Source: Pseudoxanthomonas suwonensis (GTDB taxonomy: Bacteria; Pseudomonadota; Gammaproteobacteria; Xanthomonadales; Xanthomonadaceae). From it: a stretch of 64,000 nucleotides of DNA. The notes under the pieces were generated by a model. That model ran no database searches and was not told where the DNA came from. It saw nothing but the letters and a program-made list of their open reading frames with translations. Shown piece by piece: positions 38,439 to 48,719 of this stretch. Each line of letters opens with the position of its first letter. Position 1 is the stretch's first letter. Position numbers and translations under genes: made by a program. Location: contig NZ_CP011144.1 in the NCBI RefSeq assembly GCF_000972865.1, positions 2,294,001 to 2,358,000 on the forward strand. The letters are read 5' to 3'.

Positions 38439-38780
38439 TCAGCCGTGGCTGACGTTGCGCAGTTCCCAGCGGTTGCCGGCCAGCAGCCGCAACCGGTGCT
38501 GGAGGAGGTCGCCAGGGATCGTAGTCAGTGCGACCAGGTCGATGCTCAGGTTCCGCTGCTCGCCGCTGACGCTGGCGGCGGGATCGGTGGCACCCAGCGA
38601 GGGATCGACCTCGTCCGGCTCCGGCTGCAGGGCACGCCAGCGTTCGAACAGTGCCGGCGTGCGCAGCGCGTCCTGCAGCTGTTCGGCGAAGGCGTCGGCG
38701 CCGTGGGCGCTGAACGACAGCGACGGCTCGCTGCCGCGGGCCTGCGCGGGATCGGGCAGGCGGATCTGGTATCGGGGCAT
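38439..38780 (-). CDS. conserved hypothetical protein, 113 residues
   Basis: A soluble protein without signal peptide or membrane segment. It begins MPRYQIRLPDP, with a Ser/Ala/Glu-rich helical middle (DAFAEQLQDALRTPALFERW) and an ending of beta strands (LSIDLVALTTIP, RLRLLAGNRWELRNVSHG). TTGGAGCAG lies upstream of the ATG at 38780, which decides the start over a longer open frame that runs into the repeat unit. Family not recognised. It is coupled to the Dph6-like gene, with one base between stop and start. Confidence 0.65.
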   Translation of the reverse strand: MPRYQIRLPDPAQARGSEPSLSFSAHGADAFAEQLQDALRTPALFERWRALQPEPDEVDPSLGATDPAASVSGEQRNLSIDLVALTTIPGDLLQHRLRLLAGNRWELRNVSHG

Positions 38781-38884
38781 CGGCTGCTCCAAGGGTGACG
38801 ATGCGGGCAATCTAGCAGCGCGCGTGCAAAGCCGGCGTGGTGGCCCGGTGGTGTCCCCGAATCTGCGGGCCGGCCGGGTCTCCT

Positions 38885-38980
38885 GTGCAGGAGCGGGCAT
38901 GACCGCGACACGACGCCGTCGGCACAGGCGACGCCCTCGTGTTTCCGACGCCCATGTCGCGGTCATGCCCGCTCCTACAC
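38885..38980. repeat. single REP-like unit, GCGGGCATGACCGC variant
   Basis: Arms read TGCAGGAGCGGGCATGACCGCGAC and the inverse GTCGCGGTCATGCCCGCTCCTAC. The core is a variant of the usual arm and differs from most arrays, but the outer GAGC/GCTC and CGAC are kept. Confidence 0.8.
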
Positions 38981-39041
38981 ACACACGGGAAGCGCCTGCG
39001 GACCTGGGTGTGCACAGGCACCCCCGGGTCGCCGCGCCCGC

Positions 39042-39983
39042 TCAGGCGAACTTGTGCGGCGCCGCGGCGAAGCCGACCACCACCGCGCCCTTGCCGACGT
39101 TGACCATGCCGGTCAGGCTCATCACGCTCTCGTGCAGCTCGATGTCGTTGGCCGCGCAGACCTCGCGCAGGCGGGCGTAGCCGGGCAGCGCGCGCAGTTC
39201 GGCCAGCTCGCCGCCGTAGCTCACGCACAGGGTCGGGGTCATCAGGCCGACGTGGATGCGCTGGATGGTGAAGTCGAACAGCTTCTGCACCGCCGGCTCG
39301 AAACCCTTGATCTTGCCGGCCGGCGCGGTCTCGCCGCGGTGGCAGTGCAGCACCGGCTTGATGTCCAGCGCCGTGCCCAGCGCGGCGCTGAACAGGCTGA
39401 CGCTGCGGTCGCCCTTGGTACGGGCGCGGTTGCGCAGGTAGTACAGGTCGCGCGGCACCATGTAGCCGTGGGTGTTGAGCGCCAGTTCCTCCAGCCGCTC
39501 GCGGATCTGCTGCACGCCGGCGCCGGCCCGGCGCATGCGCACCGCTTCGACCACGCCGATGCCCTGGGCGGCGAACAGGTTCTGGCTGTCGATCACCCGC
39601 AGCGCGAACGGCGAGTTGTAGCCGGCCGCCTGGCGGATCGGCTTGTAGTCGTTGAGGATGGCGAAGCTGGCCTGCACCGCGTGCTCGTGGATCGGGCTGC
39701 GGGTCTTGGTCACGGTCAGGCAGAACACGTGGTCGTAGTCGACCACGAGCTTGCCCAGGAACAGGTCGCGGATCTGTTCCACCGAGTAGGGGACGGTCTC
39801 GGCCTCGTGGCCGCGTTCGGCCACGTGCGCGTGCAGGAAGCTGAGCGTGGCCTCCTCGTCGCGGTGGTCGGCCAGCACCGCGTCGCCGATGCGCACGGTG
39901 ATCGGCAGCAGCACCACGTTGTTGCCCTGGATGTACTCGGCCGGCAGGTCGCAGGTCGAATCGACCACGATTCCGATGCGCAT
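39042..39983 (-). CDS. DegV family fatty-acid-binding protein
   Basis: A 313-residue DegV-type protein. The N-terminal MRIGIVVDSTCDLPAEYI is the family signature and VPYSVEQIRDLF follows as the SxP-like motif region, with YMVPRDLYYLRNRAR as the conserved middle. DegV proteins bind fatty acids; in Gram-positive bacteria they serve as FakB for fatty-acid kinase. No FakA-like gene is visible in the window, so the role here is open. The gene stands alone, flanked by a repeat unit downstream. Confidence 0.88.
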   Translation of the reverse strand: MRIGIVVDSTCDLPAEYIQGNNVVLLPITVRIGDAVLADHRDEEATLSFLHAHVAERGHEAETVPYSVEQIRDLFLGKLVVDYDHVFCLTVTKTRSPIHEHAVQASFAILNDYKPIRQAAGYNSPFALRVIDSQNLFAAQGIGVVEAVRMRRAGAGVQQIRERLEELALNTHGYMVPRDLYYLRNRARTKGDRSVSLFSAALGTALDIKPVLHCHRGETAPAGKIKGFEPAVQKLFDFTIQRIHVGLMTPTLCVSYGGELAELRALPGYARLREVCAANDIELHESVMSLTGMVNVGKGAVVVGFAAAPHKFA

Positions 39984-40067
39984 GAGCCCCTCCCGTAACG
40001 GCCTGCACGTCTTGAGCGTGAACCCTATCGCAAAAGCGCGGGGTCTGGCGAATGCCGGAAGCCGGCG

Positions 40068-40697
40068 TCAGCGGCGGCGTTCCACGCCTACCGGGATCGC
40101 GTCCACGCCGGCCAGCGGCCCTTCACGCAGCAGGCCCGGATCGTCCAGCACCGCCAGCATCAGGTCGTGGCTGTCGTTGCCCCAGAACAGGTCCGGGCCG
40201 ACGGCCAGGGTCGGCACGCCGAACACCCCGGCCTCCAGCGCCGCGTCGGTGTTGGCGCGCAGGCGCTGCTTGACCGCCGGGTCGGCCAGCACGGCCGCGG
40301 GATCGTCGAACCCGAGCCCGGCGGCGACCCCGGCCAGCGCCTGCGGCGTGTCGAGGGTGCGTCCCTCGTGCCAGATCGCGTCGAAAATCGCATCGATCGC
40401 CTGCGGGGTGCAGTCGGCGGCCACGCACAGGCGCAGCGCGGCCAGCGGGTTGAACGGATGCGCCGGCGGGAACACCAGCGGCACGCCCTCGCGCCGCGCC
40501 TGCCACAGCGCCTGCCGGTAGATGAACTCGCGCTTGCCCGGGATCTCGGCCGGGCCGCGGATCTGCAAGGCGTGCAGCACCGCGCCGAACACGATCGGCA
40601 CCGCCTCCACCCGCCCGGCCTCGACCAGCGGCCGCATCTTCTGCCAGTGCAGGTAGGAGAACGGGGAGACGAAATCGAAGTACCAGCGTGGCGTCAT
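40068..40697 (-). CDS. 2-hydroxychromene-2-carboxylate isomerase family (DsbA-like fold)
   Basis: A 209-residue protein of the HCCA isomerase/kappa-class GST family: MTPRWYFDFVSPFSYLHWQK is the typical opening, with the Ser of SPFSY as the catalytic/glutathione-contacting residue, and FGVPTLAVGPDLFWGNDS the typical end. These enzymes isomerise aromatic pathway intermediates with glutathione; no aromatic degradation genes are near, so the substrate here is uncertain. It is probably co-transcribed with the DUF1761 gene 46 bases upstream. Confidence 0.85.
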   Translation of the reverse strand: MTPRWYFDFVSPFSYLHWQKMRPLVEAGRVEAVPIVFGAVLHALQIRGPAEIPGKREFIYRQALWQARREGVPLVFPPAHPFNPLAALRLCVAADCTPQAIDAIFDAIWHEGRTLDTPQALAGVAAGLGFDDPAAVLADPAVKQRLRANTDAALEAGVFGVPTLAVGPDLFWGNDSHDLMLAVLDDPGLLREGPLAGVDAIPVGVERRR

Positions 40698-40743
40698 GTC
40701 GTTCTCCCGGAGCGCCTCGTGGCCGGGACCGGCGGCGGCCGGC

Positions 40744-41136
40744 TCAGTGCCAGAGGCCGAGGATCAGCCCGTACAGCGCGAACTGCAGCGTGTGGTAGCC
40801 GCCATCGATCAGCCACAGCTTGAGCGAGCGGCCGGCGAACAGGTAGTTGATGCCGAAGCTGGCCGCGACCCAGCACAGTCCCGCCGCCAGTCCCGCGCCG
40901 ACCGCGTAGCCCAGTGCCGGTGCCGGGCCCAGGAACGCGGCGAAGACCGCGGCCGCGACCAGGCTCAGCACGAAGGCGCCGCCGAACACCAATGCCGGAT
41001 GCCCGTTGGGCTTGTCCGGGTCCACTCCGGCCTCGCGGCACCAGGCCTGCTTGAACAGCGGCCCGTACCAGATCCCGCCCAGCAGGAACGCCGATGCCGC
41101 CGCGGCCAGTACCGCCCACCCGTTCAGATCAGTCAT
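40744..41136 (-). CDS. DUF1761 membrane protein
   Basis: A 130-residue protein with four hydrophobic segments. GGIWYGPLFKQAWCREAG after the first helix and INYLFAGRSLKLWLIDGGYH before the last are the conserved parts of DUF1761. The function is unknown. It lies upstream of the isomerase-family gene on the same strand. Confidence 0.8.
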   Translation of the reverse strand: MTDLNGWAVLAAAASAFLLGGIWYGPLFKQAWCREAGVDPDKPNGHPALVFGGAFVLSLVAAAVFAAFLGPAPALGYAVGAGLAAGLCWVAASFGINYLFAGRSLKLWLIDGGYHTLQFALYGLILGLWH

Positions 41137-41222
41137 TGCCGTCCCTCCCGACGCGATGCCCGAAGCAGCTTACGCCGATGCCGCCGCGCCGGTGCTGTCC
41201 GGCGCGGCGGCGTGGTGCGCGA

Positions 41223-42538
41223 TCACGGGCCGTGGCTGTAGGCCGGCGGCAGCCCGCCCTCGCCGGTGCCGCGCAGGTAGCGGTCGCGCAGTTCGGTCTG
41301 GCGCGAGCGCATCGGCATGGCGCGGCCGCCCAGCCAGACCTGCTGTGCGGTGTGGATCACGTCCAGTGGATCGCCGCTCCACAGCACCAGGTCGGCGCTG
41401 CGGCCCACGGCAATCGTGCCCAGGCGGTCGCCCACGCCCAGCGCCTGCGCCGGCACCCGGGTCAGGCCGGCCAGGCCGGCTTCCCAGGGCAGGCCGTTGG
41501 CCACCGCATTGCCGGCCAGCTGCCGCACCTTGCGCGCGTTGTGCGAGGCGTCGCCGGCCTGGGTGAAGGCCACCTCCACGCCGGCGGCCTGCAGCAGCGC
41601 CGCGTTGCGCAGGGTCGCGCCGATCTGGTCGAAGTTGCCCGGCAGGTTGCCGAGCGCGTCGAGGAACACCGGCACCTGCGCCTGTGCCAGCTGCGGCGCC
41701 AGCTGCCAGGCCTCGGCGCCGCCGGCGATGGCGATGCGCACCCGCTCGCGCGCGGCCCAGCGCAGCAACTGGCGGATGTCGGCAGCACGGTCGACCTTGA
41801 CCACGATCCGGCCCTGGCCGCCGAGATAGCGGGCCAGCACCGCGCGCCCGGCCGGGGTCAGCAGCGCGTGCGGCGAATCGGCCGGCACCCGGCCGCGCGC
41901 CTCGGCGACCATCTGGTCCAGCAGCATCCACTGCGCCGCGCGCGACTTGCCGCTCAGGTCCGAGGCACCGGCGCCCAGGCGCACGAACAGCGCGCGCGGC
42001 CCGATCGGATCGGCGCTGCCGTCCAGCCGCACCACGCCGCCCTGGCCGGCGACGAAGGCCTTGCCGGTGTCGGCGGCCAGCAGGGTGAAGCCCAGGCCTT
42101 CCACCCGCGCCACCGGCACCAGCATCGAGGCCGGGTTGTAGGCCAGGGTCACGTCGAATTCCGGCCGCATCGGCTGGTCTTCCAGCGACACCGCGTTGTC
42201 GACCGTCGGCGCCTCGCCGGAGACCTCCTCCAGGCCGATGCCGGTGATGCCGCCGAACAGGGCCGGAGTCAGCGGCTTGCCGGCCGCATCCACGGTGGTC
42301 ACGCCGGCCGGCGCGGCCAGCCCGGCGCCGACCGCGCGGATGGTGCCGCCCTGGACCAGCACGTCGGTGCCCTGCAGGGTGCCCTGCGGCCCGGCGGTGT
42401 GCACGGTGGCGTTGCGGATCAGCACGTCTTGCGCGCCGACGTTGGCGGCCACGCCGAGCAGTCCGGTGGCACACAGGCCGGCGTGGAGCAGTCCCGTGCG
42501 GATCCGGCGGGCAAGGCGCCGGGTTGCGAGTGAGCGGC

Positions 42539-42542
<4 letters not shown>
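41223..42542 (-). CDS. amidohydrolase-like protein lacking metal-binding residues
   Basis: A 439-residue exported paralogue of the amidohydrolase encoded directly upstream. The frame (DVLIRNATVHTAGPQGTLQG, VVLDA-type strands, DLVLWSGDPLDVIHTAQQVW) is that of imidazolonepropionase-like amidohydrolases. Where the partner has the zinc motif DVHSHLG, this protein reads ALFGGITGIG, and the His of the partner's HVHCYRADE and FHHGVEAYK are also missing. It is therefore probably not a normal metal-dependent hydrolase, but may be a partner subunit. Start is GTG at 42542, in a 4-base overlap with the upstream stop and with GGAGGT upstream. Confidence 0.85.
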
Positions 42543-43987
<1,445 letters not shown>

Positions 43988-44112
43988 GGATTTTCCCCGG
44001 GATGGAACCTAAGGGGACCGAACCTAAACGGACTGCGCCCGGCACGCAATGTGCCGATGGCTGGCATGCGCGGACGCGGGTCACGGATCGCGTTGCCCGC
44101 TACCGCCGCTGT

Positions 44113-44373
44113 TGTAGGAGCCGGGTTCAGCCGGCGACGCGACGCCGCCGGCCCAAGCGACGCCCTCGTGTCTCCGACGCCCGTGTCGCCGACTGAAGTC
44201 AGCTCCTACAGAAGAGCGGCCGCGCCGTGGCTGTTGTAGGAGCCGGGTTCAGCCGGCGACCCGACGCCGCCGGCACAGGCGACGCCCTCGTGATTCCGAC
44301 GCCCGTGTCGCCAGCAAGCTGGGCTCCTACAGGAGCCAATACCGTCGCTGTTGCAGGAGCCGGGCTTGCCTGC
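44113..44373 (-). repeat. two REP-like units plus a partial third
   Basis: Units at 44113-44210 and 44235-44331 (period 122) and a left arm only at about 44350-44373. The second unit ends with CCAGCAAGCTGGGCTCCTAC. They fill most of the 461-base space between the divergent amidohydrolase and DUF924 genes. Confidence 0.85.
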
Positions 44374-44448
44374 GCAGCCGACCATGCACGCGGTAGCGAT
44401 GGGAAATGCGGCATGCTGGCCGGCGACGGCATCCGGAAGGAGGACACG

Positions 44449-44988
44449 ATGACGACCACGGCCGGGGAAGTGGTGCGGTTCTGGCGCCAGGCCGGGATGC
44501 AGGCCTGGTTCAACGGCGGCGAAGCGTTCGACCGCGAATGCGAGACGCGCTTCCTGGCCGCGCACCTGGTCGCGGCGCGGCGCGGGCACGAGGACTGGCT
44601 GGACAGTGCCGACGGCGCGCTGGCGCTGCTGGTCCTGCTGGACCAGATCCCGCGCAACGTGTTCCGCGGCAGCGGCCATGCCTTCGCCACCGACGGCCTG
44701 GCCCGCCACTACGCCGACCGCGTGCTGGCCGCCGGCCACGACACCGCGTTCGAGCCGGACCTGCGCGCGTTCTTCTACCTGCCGTTCGAGCATTCGGAGG
44801 AACTGGCCGACCAGCAGCGCTCGGTCGAGCTGTTCCGCCCGCTGGGCAACGAGGTCTACCTGAAGTACGCGATCGAGCACCAGGAGGTCATCGCCCGCTT
44901 CGGCCGCTTCCCGCACCGCAACCGCGCGCTGGGCCGGGAAAGCACGCCGGCCGAACAGGCTTGGCTGGACGCCGGTGGCGGATTCTGA
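44449..44988 (+). CDS. DUF924 family protein
   Basis: A 179-residue all-helical soluble protein. VVRFWRQAGMQAWFNGGEAF and LVLLDQIPRNVFRGSGHAF, with RAFFYLPFEHSE, are the conserved blocks of DUF924. The structure of this family is TPR-like, and the function is unknown. AGGAGG lies 6 bases upstream of the ATG at 44449, deciding the start over the longer open frame, which runs through repeats. The gene stands alone between two repeat arrays. Confidence 0.88.
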   Translation: MTTTAGEVVRFWRQAGMQAWFNGGEAFDRECETRFLAAHLVAARRGHEDWLDSADGALALLVLLDQIPRNVFRGSGHAFATDGLARHYADRVLAAGHDTAFEPDLRAFFYLPFEHSEELADQQRSVELFRPLGNEVYLKYAIEHQEVIARFGRFPHRNRALGRESTPAEQAWLDAGGGF

Positions 44989-45018
44989 CGGTCGAGGCGC
45001 TCGCCGTTCTCAGGCGTG

Positions 45019-45359
45019 TGTAGGAGCCCACTTCAGTGGGCGACACGGGTGTCGGAATCATGAGGACGTCGCCTGTGCCGACGGCGTCGTGTCGCCGGCT
45101 GAACCCGGCTCCTACAACCGCTGCGGCGCGGCCACTCTCCTGTAGGAGCTGATTTCAGTCGGCGACACGGGCGTCGGGATCACGAGGGCGTCGCCTGTGC
45201 CGGCGGCGTCGTGTCGCCGGCTGAACCCGGCTCCTACAACCGCTGCGGCGCGGCTGCTCTCCTGTAGGAGCTGACTTCAGTCGGCGACACGGGCGTCGGA
45301 ACTACGAGGACGTCGCCTGCGCCGACGGCATCGCGTCGCGGGCAAGCCCGGCTCCTACA
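45019..45359 (+). repeat. three REP-like units
   Basis: Units at 45019-45116, 45141-45238 and 45263-45359, period exactly 122. Left arms are CCCACTTCAGTGGG, TGATTTCAGTC and TGACTTCAGTC; the last right arm is CGGGCAAGCCCGGCTCCTAC. The array lies between convergent DUF924 and the Grx4 fusion gene. Confidence 0.9.
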
Positions 45360-45380
45360 GCGACAGCATCATGCGGCGCT

Positions 45381-46307
45381 TCAGTAGCGCGGCACGCTGC
45401 CATCCACCTCGCTGGCCCAGCGGTCGATGCCACCCTCGACATTGAACACGTTGCTGAAGCCCTTGCCGCGGAACTCCTCCGCAGCCTGCCCGCTACGGCC
45501 GCCGTGGTGGCACAGGAACGCCAGCCGGGTGTCCTTCGGCAGCGCCTCCAGCTCGGCGCGGCCGTCGTCGTCGAAGCTGCGATGGGCGACGGCGACCGAG
45601 GCGATGGCGCGCTCGTCGGCCGGACGCACGTCCACCAGCACCAGCTCGCCGGCGCGGACCTGGCGGTCGGCTTCGGCCGGGGTGATCGCCTGGGCGGGTT
45701 TCGGCGCGTTCGGGTTGTCGATCGCCAAGCCCTGGCCGCGGAAGTCGTCGACCCAGTCGATGGTGATGCCGTTGGCGCGGCGCGCGCTGGCCGGGTCGAA
45801 CTGGATGCGCAGGCCGGCGGTCTCCACCACGATGGCGTCGTCATTGCGCGGCGCGATCTGGAAGCGCGGCTGGAAGCGCGCGTCGATCGCCAGCGCCAGC
45901 GCGGCGTTGCCGGCGTCGGCCAGCGCACCGCGCAGCTTCTCGGCCGCGGCGTCGGTCACGGTGACCTGCGGCGGGGTGCGGTCCGGCGCCGGCAGGCCCA
46001 GCAGCTGCGACAGTTCGCCGCTGGAGGACAGCTGCTCGATGATGTCGCTGCCGCCGACCAGTTCGCCGTCGATGTACAGCTGCGGGATGGTCGGCCAGTT
46101 GCCGAACACCTTGATGCCCTCGCGGATCTCCTGGTCGGCCAGCACGTTGACGTGGGCGTACTCCACGCCCAGGTCCTCCAGCACGCCGGTGGCCTTGGCC
46201 GAGAAGCCGCACTGCGGCATGCCGGGCTGGCCCTTCATGAACAGCACGACGCGGTGGGCCTGGAGCAGCGATTCGATGCGCGAACGCAGGGCGGGATCGA
46301 GGGACAT
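45381..46307 (-). CDS. Grx4-type monothiol glutaredoxin fused to a HesB/IscA-like and a rhodanese domain
   Basis: A 308-residue three-domain protein. Residues 1-105 are a CGFS glutaredoxin (PQCGFSAKA, WPTIPQLYIDGELVGG), the class that carries [2Fe-2S] clusters with glutathione. Residues about 112-200 resemble a HesB/IscA A-type carrier (VTVTDAAAEKLRGAL, GITIDWVDDFRGQGLAIDNP) but contain no Cys. Residues about 205-308 are a rhodanese domain with active-site loop FLCHHGGRSGQA, Cys as nucleophile. The protein should join iron-sulfur and sulfane-sulfur handling. The ATG at 46307 starts the glutaredoxin directly. Confidence 0.92.
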   Translation of the reverse strand: MSLDPALRSRIESLLQAHRVVLFMKGQPGMPQCGFSAKATGVLEDLGVEYAHVNVLADQEIREGIKVFGNWPTIPQLYIDGELVGGSDIIEQLSSSGELSQLLGLPAPDRTPPQVTVTDAAAEKLRGALADAGNAALALAIDARFQPRFQIAPRNDDAIVVETAGLRIQFDPASARRANGITIDWVDDFRGQGLAIDNPNAPKPAQAITPAEADRQVRAGELVLVDVRPADERAIASVAVAHRSFDDDGRAELEALPKDTRLAFLCHHGGRSGQAAEEFRGKGFSNVFNVEGGIDRWASEVDGSVPRY

Positions 46308-46370
46308 GGGGGGACTCGCGGACAGTGGACTGCAGGCCGCGCATTCTACGCCCCGTGGCATCATGCGGCG

Positions 46371-47150
46371 ATGAGCGGGCCGGCAACACTGCATCGCGTT
46401 CCCCGCCGCCCATGGGCCTGGGTGGCCTGGCTGGCCGCCTCGCAGCTGGCGGTGGCCGTGCTGTGGTGGCGGCTGGGCTGGACCTGGGGCCTGCCGGCGC
46501 TGCTGCTGTCGCATGCGCTGTTCGTGGTGCCGGTGTTCCTGCCACGGGCCCGGCTGTACGCGCCGGTGCTGGCGCGCCTGCCGGCGACGGAACGGACGGT
46601 CTGGCTGACCATCGACGACGGCCCCTCGGACGACACCGCCGCGATCCTGGACGCGCTCGACCGCCACGGCGCCCGCGCCACCTTTTTCCTGGTCGGCCGG
46701 CGCGCGCAGGCGCGACCGCAGCTGGTGGCCGAGATCCGCCACCGCGGCCACGGCATCGGCAACCACAGCCACACCCACCCCGCCGGCCGCTTCTGGGCGC
46801 TGGGGCCGCGGGCGATGGCGGCCGAGGTCCGCCACGCGCAGCAGGCGCTGGGCGGGCTCACCGGCGCGCCGCCGCGCTGGTTCCGTTCCGTGGTCGGGCA
46901 CAGCAACCCGTTCCTGGCCGCGCCGCTGCGTGAACACGGCCTGGCCCGGGTGGCGTGGAGCGCGCGCGGCTACGACGCGGTCGACAGCGACCCGGTGCGG
47001 GTGCTGCAGCGGATCGGCCGCGGCCTGCGCCCCGGCGCGATCGTGCTGCTGCACGAGGGCGCAGCGCACGGGCGCAGCGTGGAGATCGTCGAGGCGACGC
47101 TGTGTCTGCTGGAAGAGCGCGGCTACGCGACGGCGGAGCCGCCGCAATGA
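46371..47150 (+). CDS. polysaccharide deacetylase family protein
   Basis: A 259-residue protein. Two or three N-terminal membrane segments (to about residue 60) are followed by a NodB-like deacetylase domain: TIDDGPSDDT (Asp pair), GNHSHTHPAGRFW (metal His pair), WSARGYDAV and VLLHEGAAHGRS. The key Asp-His-His triad is present. Such enzymes remove acetyl groups from peptidoglycan or surface polysaccharides. It is coupled to the next gene by a 4-base overlap. Confidence 0.9.
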   Translation: MSGPATLHRVPRRPWAWVAWLAASQLAVAVLWWRLGWTWGLPALLLSHALFVVPVFLPRARLYAPVLARLPATERTVWLTIDDGPSDDTAAILDALDRHGARATFFLVGRRAQARPQLVAEIRHRGHGIGNHSHTHPAGRFWALGPRAMAAEVRHAQQALGGLTGAPPRWFRSVVGHSNPFLAAPLREHGLARVAWSARGYDAVDSDPVRVLQRIGRGLRPGAIVLLHEGAAHGRSVEIVEATLCLLEERGYATAEPPQ

Positions 47151-47839
47151 CCGCGACGTCGTCCACCGCCGGCACGACCGCGACGGGCGTCGGCGACAAC
47201 GCCGCGAAGACCGTGCTGCTGGCTGGTGCCACCGGCCTGGTCGGGCGCCACGTGCTGGCGCTGTTGCTGGCCGATCCGCGCGTGGCGCGGGTGGTGGCGC
47301 CGGTGCGCCGACCGCTGCCACCGCATCGGAAACTGCTGGACGTGCCGGTCGACTACGACGACTTGCCGGAGGATGCGCCGTGGTGGGCGGTTGACGCGGT
47401 GGTCTGCACGCTGGGCACCACCATCGCCGTGGCCGGCTCGCGCGAGGCGTTCCACCGCATCGACCACGACTATCCGCTGCGGGTGGCCGAACTGGCGCGC
47501 AGCCATGGCGCCGGTGCCTACGCGCTCAACTCGGCCAAGGGCGCCGATCCGGGTTCGCGCGTCTTCTACAGCCGGGTCAAGGGCGAGCTCGAGCGCGATT
47601 TGGCCACGCTCGGCTACCCGTCGCTGACCTTCGTGCGCCCGGGCCTGATCGGTGGGGAACGCAGCGAGAAGCGGACCGGCGAGGGGATCGCGACCGTGGT
47701 GCTGGGTGCACTGCATCCGGTGCTGCCGCGCGCCTGGCGGATCAACCCGGCGCCGCGCATCGCCGAAGCCCTGGTCGAAGCGGCATTGCACGCACGGCCG
47801 GGCCAGCACGTGGTCGACTCGGCGACGTTGGCCGATTGA
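47147..47839 (+). CDS. NAD(P)H-binding (HTATIP2-like) oxidoreductase
   Basis: A 230-residue Rossmann-fold protein of the atypical SDR group. The dinucleotide motif VLLAGATGLVGRHVLALLL lies at about residue 23, followed by VDAVVCTLGTT, YALNSAKGADPGSRVFYSRVKGELE (Tyr/Lys pair) and FVRPGLIGGERSE. This is the HTATIP2/YwnB-like group, whose substrates are mostly unknown. The 20 N-terminal residues are Thr/Ala-rich and probably disordered. It overlaps the deacetylase gene by 4 bases. Confidence 0.87.
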   Translation: MTATSSTAGTTATGVGDNAAKTVLLAGATGLVGRHVLALLLADPRVARVVAPVRRPLPPHRKLLDVPVDYDDLPEDAPWWAVDAVVCTLGTTIAVAGSREAFHRIDHDYPLRVAELARSHGAGAYALNSAKGADPGSRVFYSRVKGELERDLATLGYPSLTFVRPGLIGGERSEKRTGEGIATVVLGALHPVLPRAWRINPAPRIAEALVEAALHARPGQHVVDSATLAD

Positions 47840-47841
47840 TG

Positions 47842-47988
47842 CCCCCTCTCCCCCATCGCAAAGCGATGGGGGAGAGGGTTGGGGTGAGGGGGGCTCTTGC
47901 TCTTGTGTACGCCTGAAACACGAGTACGCCGGCACGGCCTACCCCCTCACCCCGGCCCTCTCCCCCGCTTTGCGGGGGAGAGGGGGCA
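47842..47988. repeat. second repeat family: CCCTCTCCCC/GGGGAGAGGG hairpin pair
   Basis: Two hairpins (47843-47878, with CCCTCTCCCCC and its complement around a short loop, and 47955-47985, with a GCTTTGC loop) face each other, flanked inside by TTGGGGTGAGGGGGG and CCCCCTCACCCC. The two halves are inverted copies, so the whole 147 bases can fold as a nested hairpin. It lies between convergent genes. It is unrelated in sequence to the GTAGGAGC family and resembles CCCTCACCCC-type extragenic elements of other proteobacteria. Confidence 0.85.
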
Positions 47989-47999
47989 TTGCCAGGCCC

Positions 48000-48719
48000 T
48001 CACTCGCGCCAGGCCACGACCCGCCAGTTGTTGAACGGCGTGTTGCCATACAGCGGCGAGAACTCGCTGCGCAGGCCGGCGGCGTCGAAGCGCGCGCGCA
48101 GCATCTCCGCATCGGGGAGTTGCCGCGGTACCGAACTCATCCAGCGCAGCGCGCGCGCCAGGCGGTCGCCGGCGCGGGTGATGTGCGCGCGCCGGCTGCC
48201 GTCGTCCAGGCCGGTGCGGATCACCAGTTTCGCGCCCGCTTCGAGCATGCCGGCCATGGCATCGACGATCTCGGCCTGGCGCTGCGGCGCGAAGAACTGC
48301 AGCACGTCCAGCATCGCCACGCTGCCGCGGTGCGGCGGCAGCGCACGCGCCAGGTCCAGGGTCTCGAAGCCGGCGTCGACGAGGCCGGCGCGCGCGGCGG
48401 CACGGCGCGCCGAGACGATCTTGCGCGCATCGTTGTCCACGCCGAAGTAGCGCACGCCGATGCCGTCCTGTTGCAGTGCGTGGGCGAGCAGGCCGATGCC
48501 GCAGCCCAGGTCCAGCAGCGGCGCGCGGGTGCCGCGCAGCGCCTCGCACACGCCCGGGTACAGCGGATCGCTGCGCAGCTTGGCCCCGGCGTAGTAGTAG
48601 TGGTAGCGGTTGCCCAGTGGCCAGTCGGGCAGGAACGCGCGGGCGATGCGCCGGGCGCGGTCGCGCGGCAGTGGCCGGCGTGCGGCGTCGGATTCGCCCG
48701 CCGCCGTCGCGTCGCTCAC
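48000..48719 (-). CDS. class I SAM-dependent methyltransferase
   Basis: A 239-residue protein. The SAM-binding motif I is LLDLGCGIGLLA, followed by FGVDNDARKIVSARR (acidic motif II) and VAMLDVLQFFAP. The middle YHYYYAGAKLRSDPLYPGV is characteristic of a small group with unknown substrate. The start is probably the GTG at 48719, which overlaps the stop of the SGNH hydrolase gene by 4 bases; longer starts would lie wholly in that gene. The operon order is aminotransferase, SGNH hydrolase, methyltransferase. Confidence 0.85.
   Translation of the reverse strand: MSDATAAGESDAARRPLPRDRARRIARAFLPDWPLGNRYHYYYAGAKLRSDPLYPGVCEALRGTRAPLLDLGCGIGLLAHALQQDGIGVRYFGVDNDARKIVSARRAAARAGLVDAGFETLDLARALPPHRGSVAMLDVLQFFAPQRQAEIVDAMAGMLEAGAKLVIRTGLDDGSRRAHITRAGDRLARALRWMSSVPRQLPDAEMLRARFDAAGLRSEFSPLYGNTPFNNWRVVAWRE

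Noticed and set aside
41006..41566. Plus-strand open frames opposite the amidohydrolase and DUF1761 genes
   Set aside because: They contain only Arg/Ala/Pro-rich sequence typical of antisense frames in GC-rich DNA and no recognisable motif.
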